Under the pieces are notes generated by a model, which saw only the letters and a program-made list of their open reading frames with translations, was not told where the DNA came from and ran no database searches. This document shows positions 1-8,266 of a stretch of DNA of 64,000 nt, piece after piece. The position numbers and the translations under genes are program-made. The DNA is from Seonamhaeicola maritimus. Its GTDB lineage: Bacteria > Bacteroidota > Bacteroidia > Flavobacteriales > Flavobacteriaceae. The stretch covers positions 3,772 through 67,771 of the forward strand of contig NZ_VRKQ01000018.1 in the NCBI RefSeq assembly GCF_008056315.1. The letters run 5' to 3'. Position 1 is the first letter of the stretch; each line of letters opens with the position of its first letter.

Positions 1-201
1 GTGTAAACCATCTGTTAGGCCAGTAGTAGAGATAGCGAAGGTTTCATCAATTACACCAGCTTGAGTAACAGGTAAGGTATTACCGGTATTACCAACCCCT
101 GGGTCTGTGTCGAAGAAATATTCGGCTTCTATAATATCTTGACCTAAGCATAGATTGACAAAAAAACCGCATAAAAAGCTTATTAATATTAGCTTTTTCA
201 T
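1..201 (-). CDS. secreted protein, N-terminal fragment (runs off left edge)
   Basis: Only the first 67 residues are in the window. Residues 1-20 are a clear signal peptide (Lys-Lys, a hydrophobic stretch, then LCLGQ), so the product is exported. The mature start, DIIEAEYFFDTDPGVGN, looks like the opening of large flavobacterial extracellular proteins that often end in a type IX secretion sorting domain; that end is not visible here, so this is inference from resemblance. It begins three bases after the stop of the beta-helix gene upstream, so the two are very probably co-transcribed. Function unknown. Confidence 0.7.
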   Translation of the reverse strand, partial: MKKLILISFLCGFFVNLCLGQDIIEAEYFFDTDPGVGNTGNTLPVTQAGVIDETFAISTTGLTDGLH

Positions 202-204
202 GAC

Positions 205-1302
205 TTAGTTTTTTTGGGTGGCCTTAAAGGTTACATTTAAGTCTTGCCCAGGTTGTACCACTGTATTTGTAATAGTCATTTCCGTTGGATGGGGCATAGA
301 ATGTGGTCTTCCAGTAGTGTCAAAAGGAAAACCACGTCCAAAAATGCCAATATCTCCTCCATCTGTGGCAGCACCTATTGCAGAAGAACCTCCCTGTAAG
401 GTATAATCGTTATTGTAAAAATCATATAAGTCTGTAGGGATATTGCTAAATGATGGATCTGTATTATCTAAATTTCCTGTACCCGAAAGAGGTGTTAAAT
501 CTGCACCACTTATTTTCCATGTTAAACAATTTGTATAAGTAACCGGGGTACTCCCTGAATTTGTAAGACCGGTAATATCTGGATCTGTAAAGACAAACAT
601 ATTGTTGGTTACAATTGGACTGGTTATACTTGAAATACCATTAAACACTTGTGCATCTCCACTTGGGTCTGCTTGAATAAAGAGATTGTTTGTAACTATA
701 TTTGTGTGATTTAAATTTGTAATCCTTCCTTCTATAATATTATTGCGTATTTGCATATTATTGGTAATCGTAGCATGTGTATTTATAACTGCTGCTGAAT
801 AGCTCACATCAAAGTAATTCCCTTCTACTATCCAATCATTGCATGTTCCTTGAGAAGCACTAAGACTAATAGAAACCCTGTTATTAATAAAATGTAAGCC
901 AGAACCATCTGACAAACCATTAGGGCCACAATGCCACATACTCATACCACTAATAACTGTATTTGGGACGCTTCCACCAAGGTATAAATAGTTAATGTGA
1001 GCTCTCAAACCATTATAGTTTGCTGGGTTATGACCTGGACCAATAATGGTAACTGATTTGTTTATTGTGGTATTTTGATAAGCAGTAGGTGAGGGGTGTA
1101 CATAAATAATGTCCCCAGGATTTGCAGCTGCTATGGCTTCATGTATTTGCAGAAATTGGGCTCCAGACTCTGGCCGGTTATCTACAGTGTGAACAGTTTG
1201 ACTAAAGCTGTTAAACACAAAACACAAGAGTAAACTTGTTAAAATTGTCTTTAAAAGTACTTGACTTTTGTTTTTTCGATTGGTTGGTAATACTGGTTTC
1301 AT
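205..1302 (-). CDS. exported right-handed beta-helix protein
   Basis: A 365-residue protein of unknown function. Residues 1-35 are a long signal sequence ending VFNSFSQ. After it comes an opening typical of parallel beta-helix proteins (FLQIHEAIAAANPGDIIYV, about residues 50-68), followed by many short Asn-rich rungs with patterns such as ITNNMQIRNNII and VTNNMFVF. Such solenoids occur in polysaccharide lyases and in surface adhesins; I see no catalytic motif that would separate these. The protein stops near PGQDLNVTFKATQKN with no recognisable sorting tail. It heads a two-gene unit with the secreted protein at the window edge. Upstream lie an inverted repeat (1339-1360) and the twin TATGTAACA motif (1479-1509). 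Confidence 0.75.
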   Translation of the reverse strand: MKPVLPTNRKNKSQVLLKTILTSLLLCFVFNSFSQTVHTVDNRPESGAQFLQIHEAIAAANPGDIIYVHPSPTAYQNTTINKSVTIIGPGHNPANYNGLRAHINYLYLGGSVPNTVISGMSMWHCGPNGLSDGSGLHFINNRVSISLSASQGTCNDWIVEGNYFDVSYSAAVINTHATITNNMQIRNNIIEGRITNLNHTNIVTNNLFIQADPSGDAQVFNGISSITSPIVTNNMFVFTDPDITGLTNSGSTPVTYTNCLTWKISGADLTPLSGTGNLDNTDPSFSNIPTDLYDFYNNDYTLQGGSSAIGAATDGGDIGIFGRGFPFDTTGRPHSMPHPTEMTITNTVVQPGQDLNVTFKATQKN

Positions 1303-1338
1303 CTTATTAAATTTTAAATGTTACACAATTATTTAGGG

Positions 1339-1360
1339 TTGAACACAATATTATGTTCAA
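1339..1360. promoter_or_regulatory. 22-bp near-perfect palindrome upstream of the beta-helix gene
   Basis: Left half TTGAACACAAT and right half ATTATGTTCAA are inverted copies differing at one pair (10 of 11 match). It lies 37-58 bases before the start codon at 1302, so it could be an operator or a leader hairpin. There is no T-run, so a terminator is unlikely. Confidence 0.4.
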
Positions 1361-1478
1361 CAATTTTTAAAATTTACTATAAGATTGGAGGCATAGGCTT
1401 ATAAAAAACCTTTGCTATTAATGATACTTGTAGGGGAGACGTTCGAAGTTATTTAAATATATTTTCTAACCATACCAC

Positions 1479-1509
1479 ATATGTAACAAATAGTTAAAGA
1501 TATGTAACA
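1479..1509. promoter_or_regulatory. twin direct repeat ATATGTAACA, 21-bp period (candidate HTCS site, copy 1)
   Basis: ATATGTAACA occurs at 1479-1488 and again at 1500-1509, exactly 21 bp apart, i.e. two helical turns. The same arrangement recurs at 8485-8515. It lies about 180 bases upstream of the beta-helix gene. AraC-type output domains usually bind such tandem half-sites on one face of the helix. That the local HTCS binds here is inference. Confidence 0.5.
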
Positions 1510-1524
1510 TGGTAAATGTTTTGA

Positions 1525-2427
1525 TTATTCCGGTATGGTAAACTGCTTAAATAGACCTTTTGATCTTGAATTTGGTACTTCAGAGATAAAAGCGTAAAGA
1601 CCAGGTTCAAGATTTACTTTAAAATATTGTATACTACCGGTAGGCGCATCATTTGTGCCCCCTAAAAAGGTAACACCTTTAGGAGCAGGATTAGATAAGC
1701 CTTTAGGAAGTGACCAATTCATCCAAGCTTCCAATGCATTAAGATCTGCATTGTCATCTAGTCTAACCAAATTAATATCATGACCAACAAAATTTTCATG
1801 AACCATTTGGTCTTTATAATATACCGCAAAGGTATGTTTGCCTTTTATTATGTCTTTGTCCCAAGAAATACCTTCTGTACTGGAAATAGATATGTTAATA
1901 TCTGCTTTTGGAGGTGAATTGCCACTGTCTTTTTTTGCTACCCAAATTTCTTTGGCCATTCCCATGGACGTATGAAACATACCATTTTCCATTTTAACGT
2001 AGCATTCAATAATATGATTGCCTGGTTTTAAATTTAAAGTAAATGTGTTTTCTTGCCCTGGAGAAATTAAGCCTGATCCACCTACAAAGACAATTTTACT
2101 AAACCATTCTGGAAGTTCACCAAAAGCGGTCATAGCTTCATCCATGTTACCTTTAATAATTAGTTGCATCCCTTTTTCAAAAACTGGTGCAACCACCCTC
2201 TTAGCATCTTCTTCTCCTTTACCTTCAGGATAATCATCGAATAAAACAAAATGAGGTTCGGTAGATTTGTTAATATACTTGAAGGTATTCCAACCAGATG
2301 GAACGGTATCTACTGTTACAAAATCCATCACATTAGTAACTATTTCAATGACGGTTTCTTTTTTTTCTGCTTTGCAACCAAATGCTAAAACTAAAGCGAC
2401 TGCTAATAAGGCTTTTTGAATTTTCAT
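1525..2427 (-). CDS. lipoprotein with cupredoxin-like layout, function unknown
   Basis: The 300-residue product has a lipoprotein signal (LVLAFGC, Cys18), so it is probably anchored in a membrane. The mature part has two similar halves: each has a beta-rich segment with phrases such as GNHIIECYV (about 140) and PGLYAFISEV (about 275), the pattern seen in cupredoxin-like or immunoglobulin-like folds. I see no complete copper-ligand set, so metal binding is not claimed. The gene is the last of the minus-strand run beginning at 8124. A CTAACCAACCAA element lies 13 bases before its start codon, as for the frameshifted gene upstream. Function unknown. Confidence 0.7.
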   Translation of the reverse strand: MKIQKALLAVALVLAFGCKAEKKETVIEIVTNVMDFVTVDTVPSGWNTFKYINKSTEPHFVLFDDYPEGKGEEDAKRVVAPVFEKGMQLIIKGNMDEAMTAFGELPEWFSKIVFVGGSGLISPGQENTFTLNLKPGNHIIECYVKMENGMFHTSMGMAKEIWVAKKDSGNSPPKADINISISSTEGISWDKDIIKGKHTFAVYYKDQMVHENFVGHDINLVRLDDNADLNALEAWMNWSLPKGLSNPAPKGVTFLGGTNDAPTGSIQYFKVNLEPGLYAFISEVPNSRSKGLFKQFTIPE

Positions 2428-2440
2428 AATTGAGTTATAA

Positions 2441-2452
2441 TTGGTTGGTTAG
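2441..2452 (-). promoter_or_regulatory. CTAACCAACCAA leader element, copy 1
   Basis: The 12-mer CTAACCAACCAA on the minus strand ends 13 bases before the start codon at 2427. The identical 12-mer precedes the gene starting at 3386. It may be a translation-leader element or a small remnant repeat; role unknown. Confidence 0.35.
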
Positions 2453-3386
2453 TATGGAGTTTTCCTAAAAAAATAGGTAATGTTCTTTGGTATGCCTTCA
2501 ATTACTGAGTGCCTATGGCTTTTGAACCACGATTTATCTAATCCTCTTTCGTGCTCTAATTGATATTTGCCTATGACTTCAGTTTTAATAAGATTCCAGC
2601 CTGGTTTAAAATTCAGGTTATAGTTTACAGTTGTTTGTATGGTTCTGGTTTTGGTACCATCTTTTCTAACTTCACCGTTCCAGTTTTGGTTTAAGTTTAT
2701 TCCACATTTTTCGTTAGCATATGCCCAGTAGAGTATATAGCCTTCATCACCAGAATCTATGGCGCTTTGTGTTGTTAGGTTTTTAGTAACTTTAACTGAA
2801 TTTCCTATAGTTAAGTTGCCAATATGTTTGCCATTTTGTAAAATTGGAAAACTCATATTTGTAATAAATCCTGATTGTTTATTTGTATAATTTGCTATTC
2901 CTTTGTTATAAATATCGAAGATGAGGCCTTGTGGACCTAATTGCGCTCTAAAGATGTTTGGGTATTCACTTGATTTGGTAGATTGAATACAATAGTCCCA
3001 TCTGCTTTTATAACACCAATTTTAAAGGTTTTGAATCCGGAACCTTTGTAAATCATATTAATATCTGCCTCACCACCAGACCATTCTTTAAACCTATTAT
3101 TGGTGCTTGCTATGGTGTTTTCCCAATACCAACCTTTATTTGAGTTTTTAGGCTTTACTTTCTGAACTGTTCGGACTTTTTGTTTCTGCTCTTGTTCAGC
3201 TTTTAGTTGCTGCATTACCAGTTCTTTCATTTGAGGATTCGCTTCAAACATGGCTTTCATGTGAGGCAGATTTATTATACTGTCTTGCAACTTTTTTATT
3301 CTTTCTTCTTCTGTGGTTTGGGATATCCCATATATACTAAAACCCAAAAAAGAGAATAGTAAAAGACATTTGAAAGCACACTTCAT
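2449..3386 (-). pseudogene. exported protein gene split by a frameshift near 2940
   Basis: Two open frames appear to be halves of one gene. The first (2937-3386) has a signal peptide (FLGFSIYGISQ) and a Lys/Gln-rich helical region, then a beta-rich part ending NTQTSLERN and a stop at 2937-2939. The overlapping frame continues without a break as QLGPQGLIFDIYNKGIANYT and runs to a stop at 2449-2451. Joining them around 2937-2945 gives SLER-QLGPQGL and one protein of about 310 residues; a one-base loss explains the break. An internal ATG at 2854-2856 would permit only a truncated start with no signal peptide. It may be a true pseudogene or an assembly indel. Family not recognised. Confidence 0.65.
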
Positions 3387-3396
3387 AATTTTGATA

Positions 3397-3408
3397 TTGG
3401 TTGGTTAG
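3397..3408 (-). promoter_or_regulatory. CTAACCAACCAA leader element, copy 2
   Basis: Identical 12-mer to that at 2441-2452, ending 10 bases before the start codon at 3386. Shared position relative to the start codon suggests a leader function rather than chance. Confidence 0.35.
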
Positions 3409-3441
3409 TTTTTACTCGATACTCGAGATTTTAAAAAAGCA

Positions 3442-4152
3442 TTAAAATCCTAAAGAATTATATTCTTTAGTGTTGATAGAAATTGCTTCTTCATTAAGGC
3501 TTACTGCCTTGAAAGTAAAACTTTCTTTCTTTTTCTTTTTATGTTCTGCATTCATTTCCATGACTAAGGCTTCGTCTTTCATAACTTCAATAAGTGCAGG
3601 GTCAAAGCCTTTGGGAGCTGCATCTTTAGAGTAATGAAACAATTGTTTGAAGGAGATAGGCGCTTCTATGGTATAATAAACAGTTGCTATGTAGCTATCA
3701 TCTTCTATTTGCATTCCGAAGCATTTGTAACCTAATATTTCTTTTGTACCAATTTCTTTATAAGTATAATTAGGGTCTTTAGCTTTTTTACCAAAGTCTT
3801 TTGGAATGCCTTGTGGCATAGCCATTTTTCTACCCGCAGATTCCATGAACATGGTGAATGCATTTAGATTCATGTCTGCCACTACACACATAAAATCCAT
3901 TTGTTTGGCTTCTTTACTTTCCATTTGTACCCCAAAGTAATTGGCGTTTGGCTTTATCAGATATATCATATCTAAATTTTGATTGCCTTTGGTTGTAATA
4001 GTGACTTTATATTTCCATTCAAATTGATAACTGGCAGGCAGTTTTACGTTTTTTTTGCCTCCTAATAAACTTTTTAGGTTAGGTTGTTGTGCTTGTATTG
4101 GGAATATAAGCCCTAAGCTTAATACTATTAAAACCAAAATTTTTGTTTTCAT
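3442..4152 (-). CDS. exported DUF4412-like protein
   Basis: A 236-residue protein with a signal peptide (residues 1-21, ending FPIQAQ). The body follows the layout of the DUF4412 family of Bacteroidota exported proteins: a beta-rich start (YQFEWKYKVTITTKGNQNLD), a central block, then an ILGYKCFGMQIEDD segment (about 142-155) and a second beta-rich part. The family has no established biochemical role. It follows the gene at 4158-5048 with five bases between them, so the two are co-transcribed and may act on the same envelope structure. A Lys-rich stretch (HKKKKKES) near the C-terminus is unusual. Confidence 0.65.
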   Translation of the reverse strand: MKTKILVLIVLSLGLIFPIQAQQPNLKSLLGGKKNVKLPASYQFEWKYKVTITTKGNQNLDMIYLIKPNANYFGVQMESKEAKQMDFMCVVADMNLNAFTMFMESAGRKMAMPQGIPKDFGKKAKDPNYTYKEIGTKEILGYKCFGMQIEDDSYIATVYYTIEAPISFKQLFHYSKDAAPKGFDPALIEVMKDEALVMEMNAEHKKKKKESFTFKAVSLNEEAISINTKEYNSLGF

Positions 4153-4157
4153 GATAT

Positions 4158-5048
4158 TTAGTTTTTCTTTTTGTCTTTTTTGTTATGTTTCCAAGGCTCT
4201 AAGCCTTTTTCTAATGGAATGATTTTACCTAAAGGACCTGGAACCATAGAGCGTTCTACCACGTTTTCGGGTAAGATGACTTCAGATTCTTTATAGTAGT
4301 ATTTGAACTTTCCTGATGGATTCCTTTCATCTTGTGTTAGCTGTTTGCCTTTTGAAATAATATAGAATTCAACCAATCTGTCATGGTCATCAAATTGAAT
4401 GTAGCTACCTTTTAATTCTTGGTCATTGTAGTTAAACCGTTTACATGTTCTATTACCACAAGATACTTCTGATAGACTGTAGGCTTCATCATCTTCAAAA
4501 TGAAATGGTTTATAGATAAACGCTAATTCAAGCACTAAAAAATTCATAGCAATGTCTAAGTTGGATAATGCTTCAAATGCCTCGAAATAGGGTTCTTGTG
4601 GCAGTTTGTAAACTTGTGTGGTCATACCTGCAGTCATAAAACCCATGGAGCTACTTGGTAATAAAGACATGTTTTCGTATTTGCCTATCTCAGCATTATA
4701 CGCATAGAATTTACCCTTTCTGTCATGGTAAATTGGCTTTGGTGTTACTCTAGATTCTGTTCTCATGGCAATAACTTCTTTATCAAAAAAAGAGGTTTGT
4801 ACTAATGCATCATTGGCATTATAGGTTTCCATGATTACATCTTTTGTAAAAAAATCTTCTGCTTTGTTAATCTCTATTTCAGTGTAGTTGGTGCTATTTT
4901 GTTGAGCAGCGTTTGGATCATAAGATACCTCTTGGGTTTCTAATCCTTTTTCTTTAGCTCTTTTTTTAAGAGCATCTAGCAATTGTGCTTGCGCAGTACT
5001 CCCTAAAAGGAACACCGTTAAAAACATCAATGCGCATAAAGGTTTCAT
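4158..5048 (-). CDS. exported protein, distantly DUF4412-like
   Basis: A 296-residue protein with a signal peptide ending STAQAQ. Right after cleavage comes a short amphipathic Lys-rich helix (LLDALKKRAKEKG), which strongly resembles the start of the mature OmpA-family protein at 6799-8124 (LLKKLKKKAEQAAERKLEEK). The rest is beta-rich with a CGNRTCKRFNY segment holding two cysteines about 190-200. It ends in a basic tail (NKKDKKKN). It sits in the same run of genes on the same strand. I recognise the general type, common in flavobacterial envelope clusters, but no function. Confidence 0.6.
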   Translation of the reverse strand: MKPLCALMFLTVFLLGSTAQAQLLDALKKRAKEKGLETQEVSYDPNAAQQNSTNYTEIEINKAEDFFTKDVIMETYNANDALVQTSFFDKEVIAMRTESRVTPKPIYHDRKGKFYAYNAEIGKYENMSLLPSSSMGFMTAGMTTQVYKLPQEPYFEAFEALSNLDIAMNFLVLELAFIYKPFHFEDDEAYSLSEVSCGNRTCKRFNYNDQELKGSYIQFDDHDRLVEFYIISKGKQLTQDERNPSGKFKYYYKESEVILPENVVERSMVPGPLGKIIPLEKGLEPWKHNKKDKKKN

Positions 5049-5086
5049 AATTGCTTTATTTTAAGTTGAATTTTGCAACCTCAAAC

Positions 5087-5617
5087 TTATTCGTTTGTTT
5101 GGATGTATGGCGGTCTTAACATATTTATAAACCGCCATTCATCCTTATAGTTCATCATTTCAAATTGTAATGAATAGCTATTAGTTTCATCTTTTAGTTT
5201 TACACTATATTGAATTTTGACCAATTCAGAGCTATTGTATTTAATTTTGTAGTCTTTAGATTCTGGCCATGTTACTTTTAAATCTTTACCTGGTTTACCA
5301 ATATGGTAGCCATACTCTATGGCTTCTACTTTCATGGTGCTTAAATCATATTCTTTAATATCATCAAAATAGGAATCTAGAAACCTTTTCTTTCTATCAT
5401 CATAATTTTTTAGCATCATATCAATTTGTTCTTGTTTGGGTTTAGGATCCATATTTTGCATGAGCTCTGAAAATTCATTTTTTGAGAGAATTAGACTTTC
5501 TACGGTTTTAATATTTTCGCTTTTAATGGCTTTGTATATGGTTTTTCCAATTTTTTTAGGAGAAGTGCTACCTATAAAGGTTATTAATAGTACTATGCTT
5601 AATAATTTGTTTATCAT
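5087..5617 (-). CDS. small exported protein, function unknown
   Basis: A 176-residue protein with a hydrophobic N-terminus (LLSIVLLITFIGST). The first half is helical (TIYKAIKSENIKTVESLIL, a pattern of small flavobacterial exported proteins) and the second half is a short beta-rich domain (LQFEMMNYKDEWRFINM). This layout recalls lipocalin-like or NTF2-like fold proteins, but I cannot assign it. It starts six bases before the stop of the repeat protein upstream is cleared (gap 5618-5623), so it belongs to the same transcript. Confidence 0.6.
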   Translation of the reverse strand: MINKLLSIVLLITFIGSTSPKKIGKTIYKAIKSENIKTVESLILSKNEFSELMQNMDPKPKQEQIDMMLKNYDDRKKRFLDSYFDDIKEYDLSTMKVEAIEYGYHIGKPGKDLKVTWPESKDYKIKYNSSELVKIQYSVKLKDETNSYSLQFEMMNYKDEWRFINMLRPPYIQTNE

Positions 5618-5623
5618 AATTGT

Positions 5624-6784
5624 TTAATTATTAATAGTTCTTAATAGAATTTTACCATCTTTTATAGCAATAATTTTTGTATTAATTGATTTTAGGTTAA
5701 ACTGATCACCTGGAATAAATTGATCACCTGGAATAAACTGATCACCCGGAATGAACTGATCGCCTGGAATGAACTGATCACCTGGAATAAACTGATCTCC
5801 AGGTATGAACTGGTCGCCTGGAATGAACTGATCACCGGGAATAAACTGATCTCCTGGAATGAACTGATCACCTGGAATGAACTGATCACCGGGAATAAAT
5901 TGATCTCCTGGGATATATTCCTTTTTCATATTAAATGACATCGCTGAATTGTTAACAGGTTTAATGGAGTACCCACCATATAGTATACCGGAATAGAAAG
6001 TACTATTCTGATATTTCTTATTAACTAATTCTTTATTCCTCATAGTTTCAAATAATTCTATATTCTTAACTTGCTTAGTTGTTTTGTCCACTACTAATAC
6101 AACTCTTGTGCCCTGTACTTTAGAATTATTGCTAGAATTCGTGAATTTAATTCCGGTGATTTGAATATTTTTAATTGCTCTAACAAAATCACCATATTCA
6201 TTGGAGAAAGCACCAATAGAAAGCATTTGTGGACTAAAAGGGAGGTTTGGTATGTTTATAGCTTGAAAACCATCAATACTTAATTTAAAAGCTCCATTGT
6301 TGTAAGAAATAATTATATGTCTCCATTCATTTTTTGCAGAATTCATTGATTGCTTATATCCATCATATTTTACTTTTGAACCATTAAGCCTACCATCTAT
6401 TTTACCACCATGGCAGTACGCATATAATGGGTTGAAAAAGTTGCTACTTTTATTTGGCACGTAATAGCTATCTCCTTCCCAAAAGCGAACTTCATAATAT
6501 TGGTGTATTGCAATTTTACTCAGCTCATCATAAAATGCATCAAATTCAAGTGTAAAAGAATTGCTTAGATAATTATTGCCTTCAATTTTGGGTTTAATAA
6601 TGGCTTTATTGGATAAATAAATAATGGACTCGCCATTTAGTGAAGCAATTTCGGCGCTCCCTCTAACTAAGTCCCAATTAGCGGGGAAGTCACCCTGCTT
6701 CCCTGAAGGAGCATCTGAAAAGGATGATTGTGCGTGTAAACACAGGCAAAAAAATGATAAAAAGATTGATATAAGAGATTTCAT
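5624..6784 (-). CDS. exported LamG-like protein with twelve IPGDQF repeats
   Basis: A 386-residue protein with a signal peptide ending LCLHAQ. Residues about 25-225 are a LamG/concanavalin-like jelly-roll domain (FPANWDLVRGSAE, YYEVRFWEGD, NEWRHIIISY, IRAIKNIQITG-type ending) that is a clear paralogue of the middle domain of the neighbour at 6799-8124. Residues 291-362 are twelve back-to-back copies of IPGDQF, followed by 24 residues. The neighbour carries the related phrase FVPGDHIIF just before its LamG-like domain, so the array may have grown from such a linker motif. There is no OmpA domain here, unlike the paralogue. Likely an envelope or surface protein; ligand unknown. Confidence 0.75.
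   Translation of the reverse strand: MKSLISIFLSFFCLCLHAQSSFSDAPSGKQGDFPANWDLVRGSAEIASLNGESIIYLSNKAIIKPKIEGNNYLSNSFTLEFDAFYDELSKIAIHQYYEVRFWEGDSYYVPNKSSNFFNPLYAYCHGGKIDGRLNGSKVKYDGYKQSMNSAKNEWRHIIISYNNGAFKLSIDGFQAINIPNLPFSPQMLSIGAFSNEYGDFVRAIKNIQITGIKFTNSSNNSKVQGTRVVLVVDKTTKQVKNIELFETMRNKELVNKKYQNSTFYSGILYGGYSIKPVNNSAMSFNMKKEYIPGDQFIPGDQFIPGDQFIPGDQFIPGDQFIPGDQFIPGDQFIPGDQFIPGDQFIPGDQFIPGDQFIPGDQFNLKSINTKIIAIKDGKILLRTINN
5699..5914 (-). repeat. 12 x 18-bp coding tandem repeat (IPGDQF)
   Basis: Twelve in-frame 18-bp units, 216 bp, each encoding Ile-Pro-Gly-Asp-Gln-Phe. The Pro-Gly-Asp part alone appears in seven different synonymous spellings (for example CCAGGTGAT, CCGGGTGAT, CCAGGCGAC, CCTGGAGAT), while the amino acids are identical in all twelve. 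This indicates selection on the protein repeat. Because 18 is a multiple of three, other frames also stay open here. Confidence 0.95.
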
Positions 6785-6798
6785 TTTCTGTGAGATTT

Positions 6799-8124
6799 TT
6801 AAATTTTAATAAATTCTACGCGTCTGTTATTTGCCTTACCTTCAGGTGATTTGTTATCAGAAATTGGTATGGTTTCACCCATTCCTTTGGTTTGCATTCT
6901 GGAAGTATCAATCCCTAGGTTTGTTAAAGCAGCTTTGACTGCATCGGCACGTTGTTGTGAGAGTTGTAGATTATAATCGTTGGCGCCATCACTATCGGTA
7001 TGTCCTTCAATTCTAAAATTCATATCGGCATATTGGTTCATCATTTTTGCTACTTGATTTAGCACACCCATAGATTCTTTTTTAATGCTGGCTTTGTTGA
7101 CGTCAAAAAGAATACCTCGGGTTACAAATTTGCCTTCAGACATGACACGATTATATAGTTTTTTTCCACCTTCAGCTATACGGATATTTTTAATAGCTCT
7201 AATACCGTCTCTATAAGAGTAGCCTTCAATACTTACAATTGCTGGTTTAAGATTAAGATTGGGGATGTTAAGCACCCGATGCTGATCTAGGAATACTTTT
7301 AAAGTACGTTTATTAAAGGCAATTGCTACATGTCGCCACCCAGGTATATTTTCCTTGAACTGATCGCCTTCTCCATTATACTTTCTGTCTTTACCTTTGG
7401 CACGAATCTGAAACTTTGCCCCGTTATTTTGAATATGTAAGGGGTGATAATTTTCTTCTCTACTCACACTGAGATGATGTTGTCCTTCCCAAAATCTTAG
7501 CCTGTAACTTTGCCATGTACCTGGAACATCTTCAAAATAGGCATCAAATTCTATGGTGAAAGCCTCCGGTAAATAATCGTCTTTATCCATTAAAGGTGTA
7601 ATAATGGCTCTGTTTTCAAAATTGATAATGTTGTTAGAACCTAAAGAAGCGTTTTCGGCAGTGCCTTGGAATAAATCCCAACGGGATGGAAATTCACCAC
7701 TTTCTTCAACTGTTAAGTCATCTTCAAAAATGATATGGTCTCCGGGGACAAAGTTGTATTTAGCCCATGGTTGATGATTTATATTTGATGTTTGCTCATT
7801 TTGACTTGAACCATCACCATTAGATGGAGAGGTGTTCTCATTTTCATTTGAAGGTGGATTGTTTCCGCTGCCTCCCCGTACCAGAACTTTTTTATTTGGT
7901 TGTTCACTTTCCGATTCTGAGGAATCTGGAGATTCTTGTTTCTTTGTTTTTTTACTTGGATTAAGCACAGAATCCATTGTTCTGGAAGTTTCTTTTTCTA
8001 CTTTTTCTTCTAGTTTACGTTCTGCTGCTTGTTCTGCTTTCTTTTTTAATTTTTTTAATAATTGACCATGTGAGAGGTTATAGGTGAAAAGCATGGTAAT
8101 AATTAATAGAAACCTAATTTTCAT
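6799..8124 (-). CDS. OmpA-family outer membrane protein with LamG-like domain
   Basis: A 441-residue protein. After the signal peptide (ending LSHGQ) come a Lys/Glu-rich helical segment (about 22-55), a Ser/Asn/Pro-rich linker (about 58-118), the phrase FVPGDHIIFEDDL (about 126-138), a LamG/concanavalin-like domain to about 320, and a C-terminal OmpA domain (about 335-441). The OmpA domain has the peptidoglycan-binding core FRIEGHTDSDG and the following NLQLSQQRADAVKAAL helix, so it should hold the cell wall from the outer membrane side. It is the first long gene downstream of the regulator and probably leads the envelope operon 8124-1525. Its LamG-like part is paralogous to the gene at 5624-6784. 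Confidence 0.85.
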   Translation of the reverse strand: MKIRFLLIITMLFTYNLSHGQLLKKLKKKAEQAAERKLEEKVEKETSRTMDSVLNPSKKTKKQESPDSSESESEQPNKKVLVRGGSGNNPPSNENENTSPSNGDGSSQNEQTSNINHQPWAKYNFVPGDHIIFEDDLTVEESGEFPSRWDLFQGTAENASLGSNNIINFENRAIITPLMDKDDYLPEAFTIEFDAYFEDVPGTWQSYRLRFWEGQHHLSVSREENYHPLHIQNNGAKFQIRAKGKDRKYNGEGDQFKENIPGWRHVAIAFNKRTLKVFLDQHRVLNIPNLNLKPAIVSIEGYSYRDGIRAIKNIRIAEGGKKLYNRVMSEGKFVTRGILFDVNKASIKKESMGVLNQVAKMMNQYADMNFRIEGHTDSDGANDYNLQLSQQRADAVKAALTNLGIDTSRMQTKGMGETIPISDNKSPEGKANNRRVEFIKI

Positions 8125-8266
8125 GACTTATGGTATTAAGTGAAACTTAAAATATTTGTTGCTATTAATCTGTAATGTAGGTAAAGAGCCATTTGTAAAA
8201 TAAAAAAGGGACAACTTCAATGTACATGATTCATTGCCCCCTTTTTGACATCAATTAATAGCATCT

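Noticed and set aside
5699-5914. A CRISPR-like array of short repeats
   Set aside because: The units abut without spacers and are in frame within a signal-peptide-bearing gene; there are no cas genes.
5692-5938. Open frames of 65 and 72 codons over the repeat array
   Set aside because: They exist only because an 18-bp period keeps every frame open; the frame with IPGDQF is the only one with synonymous variation.
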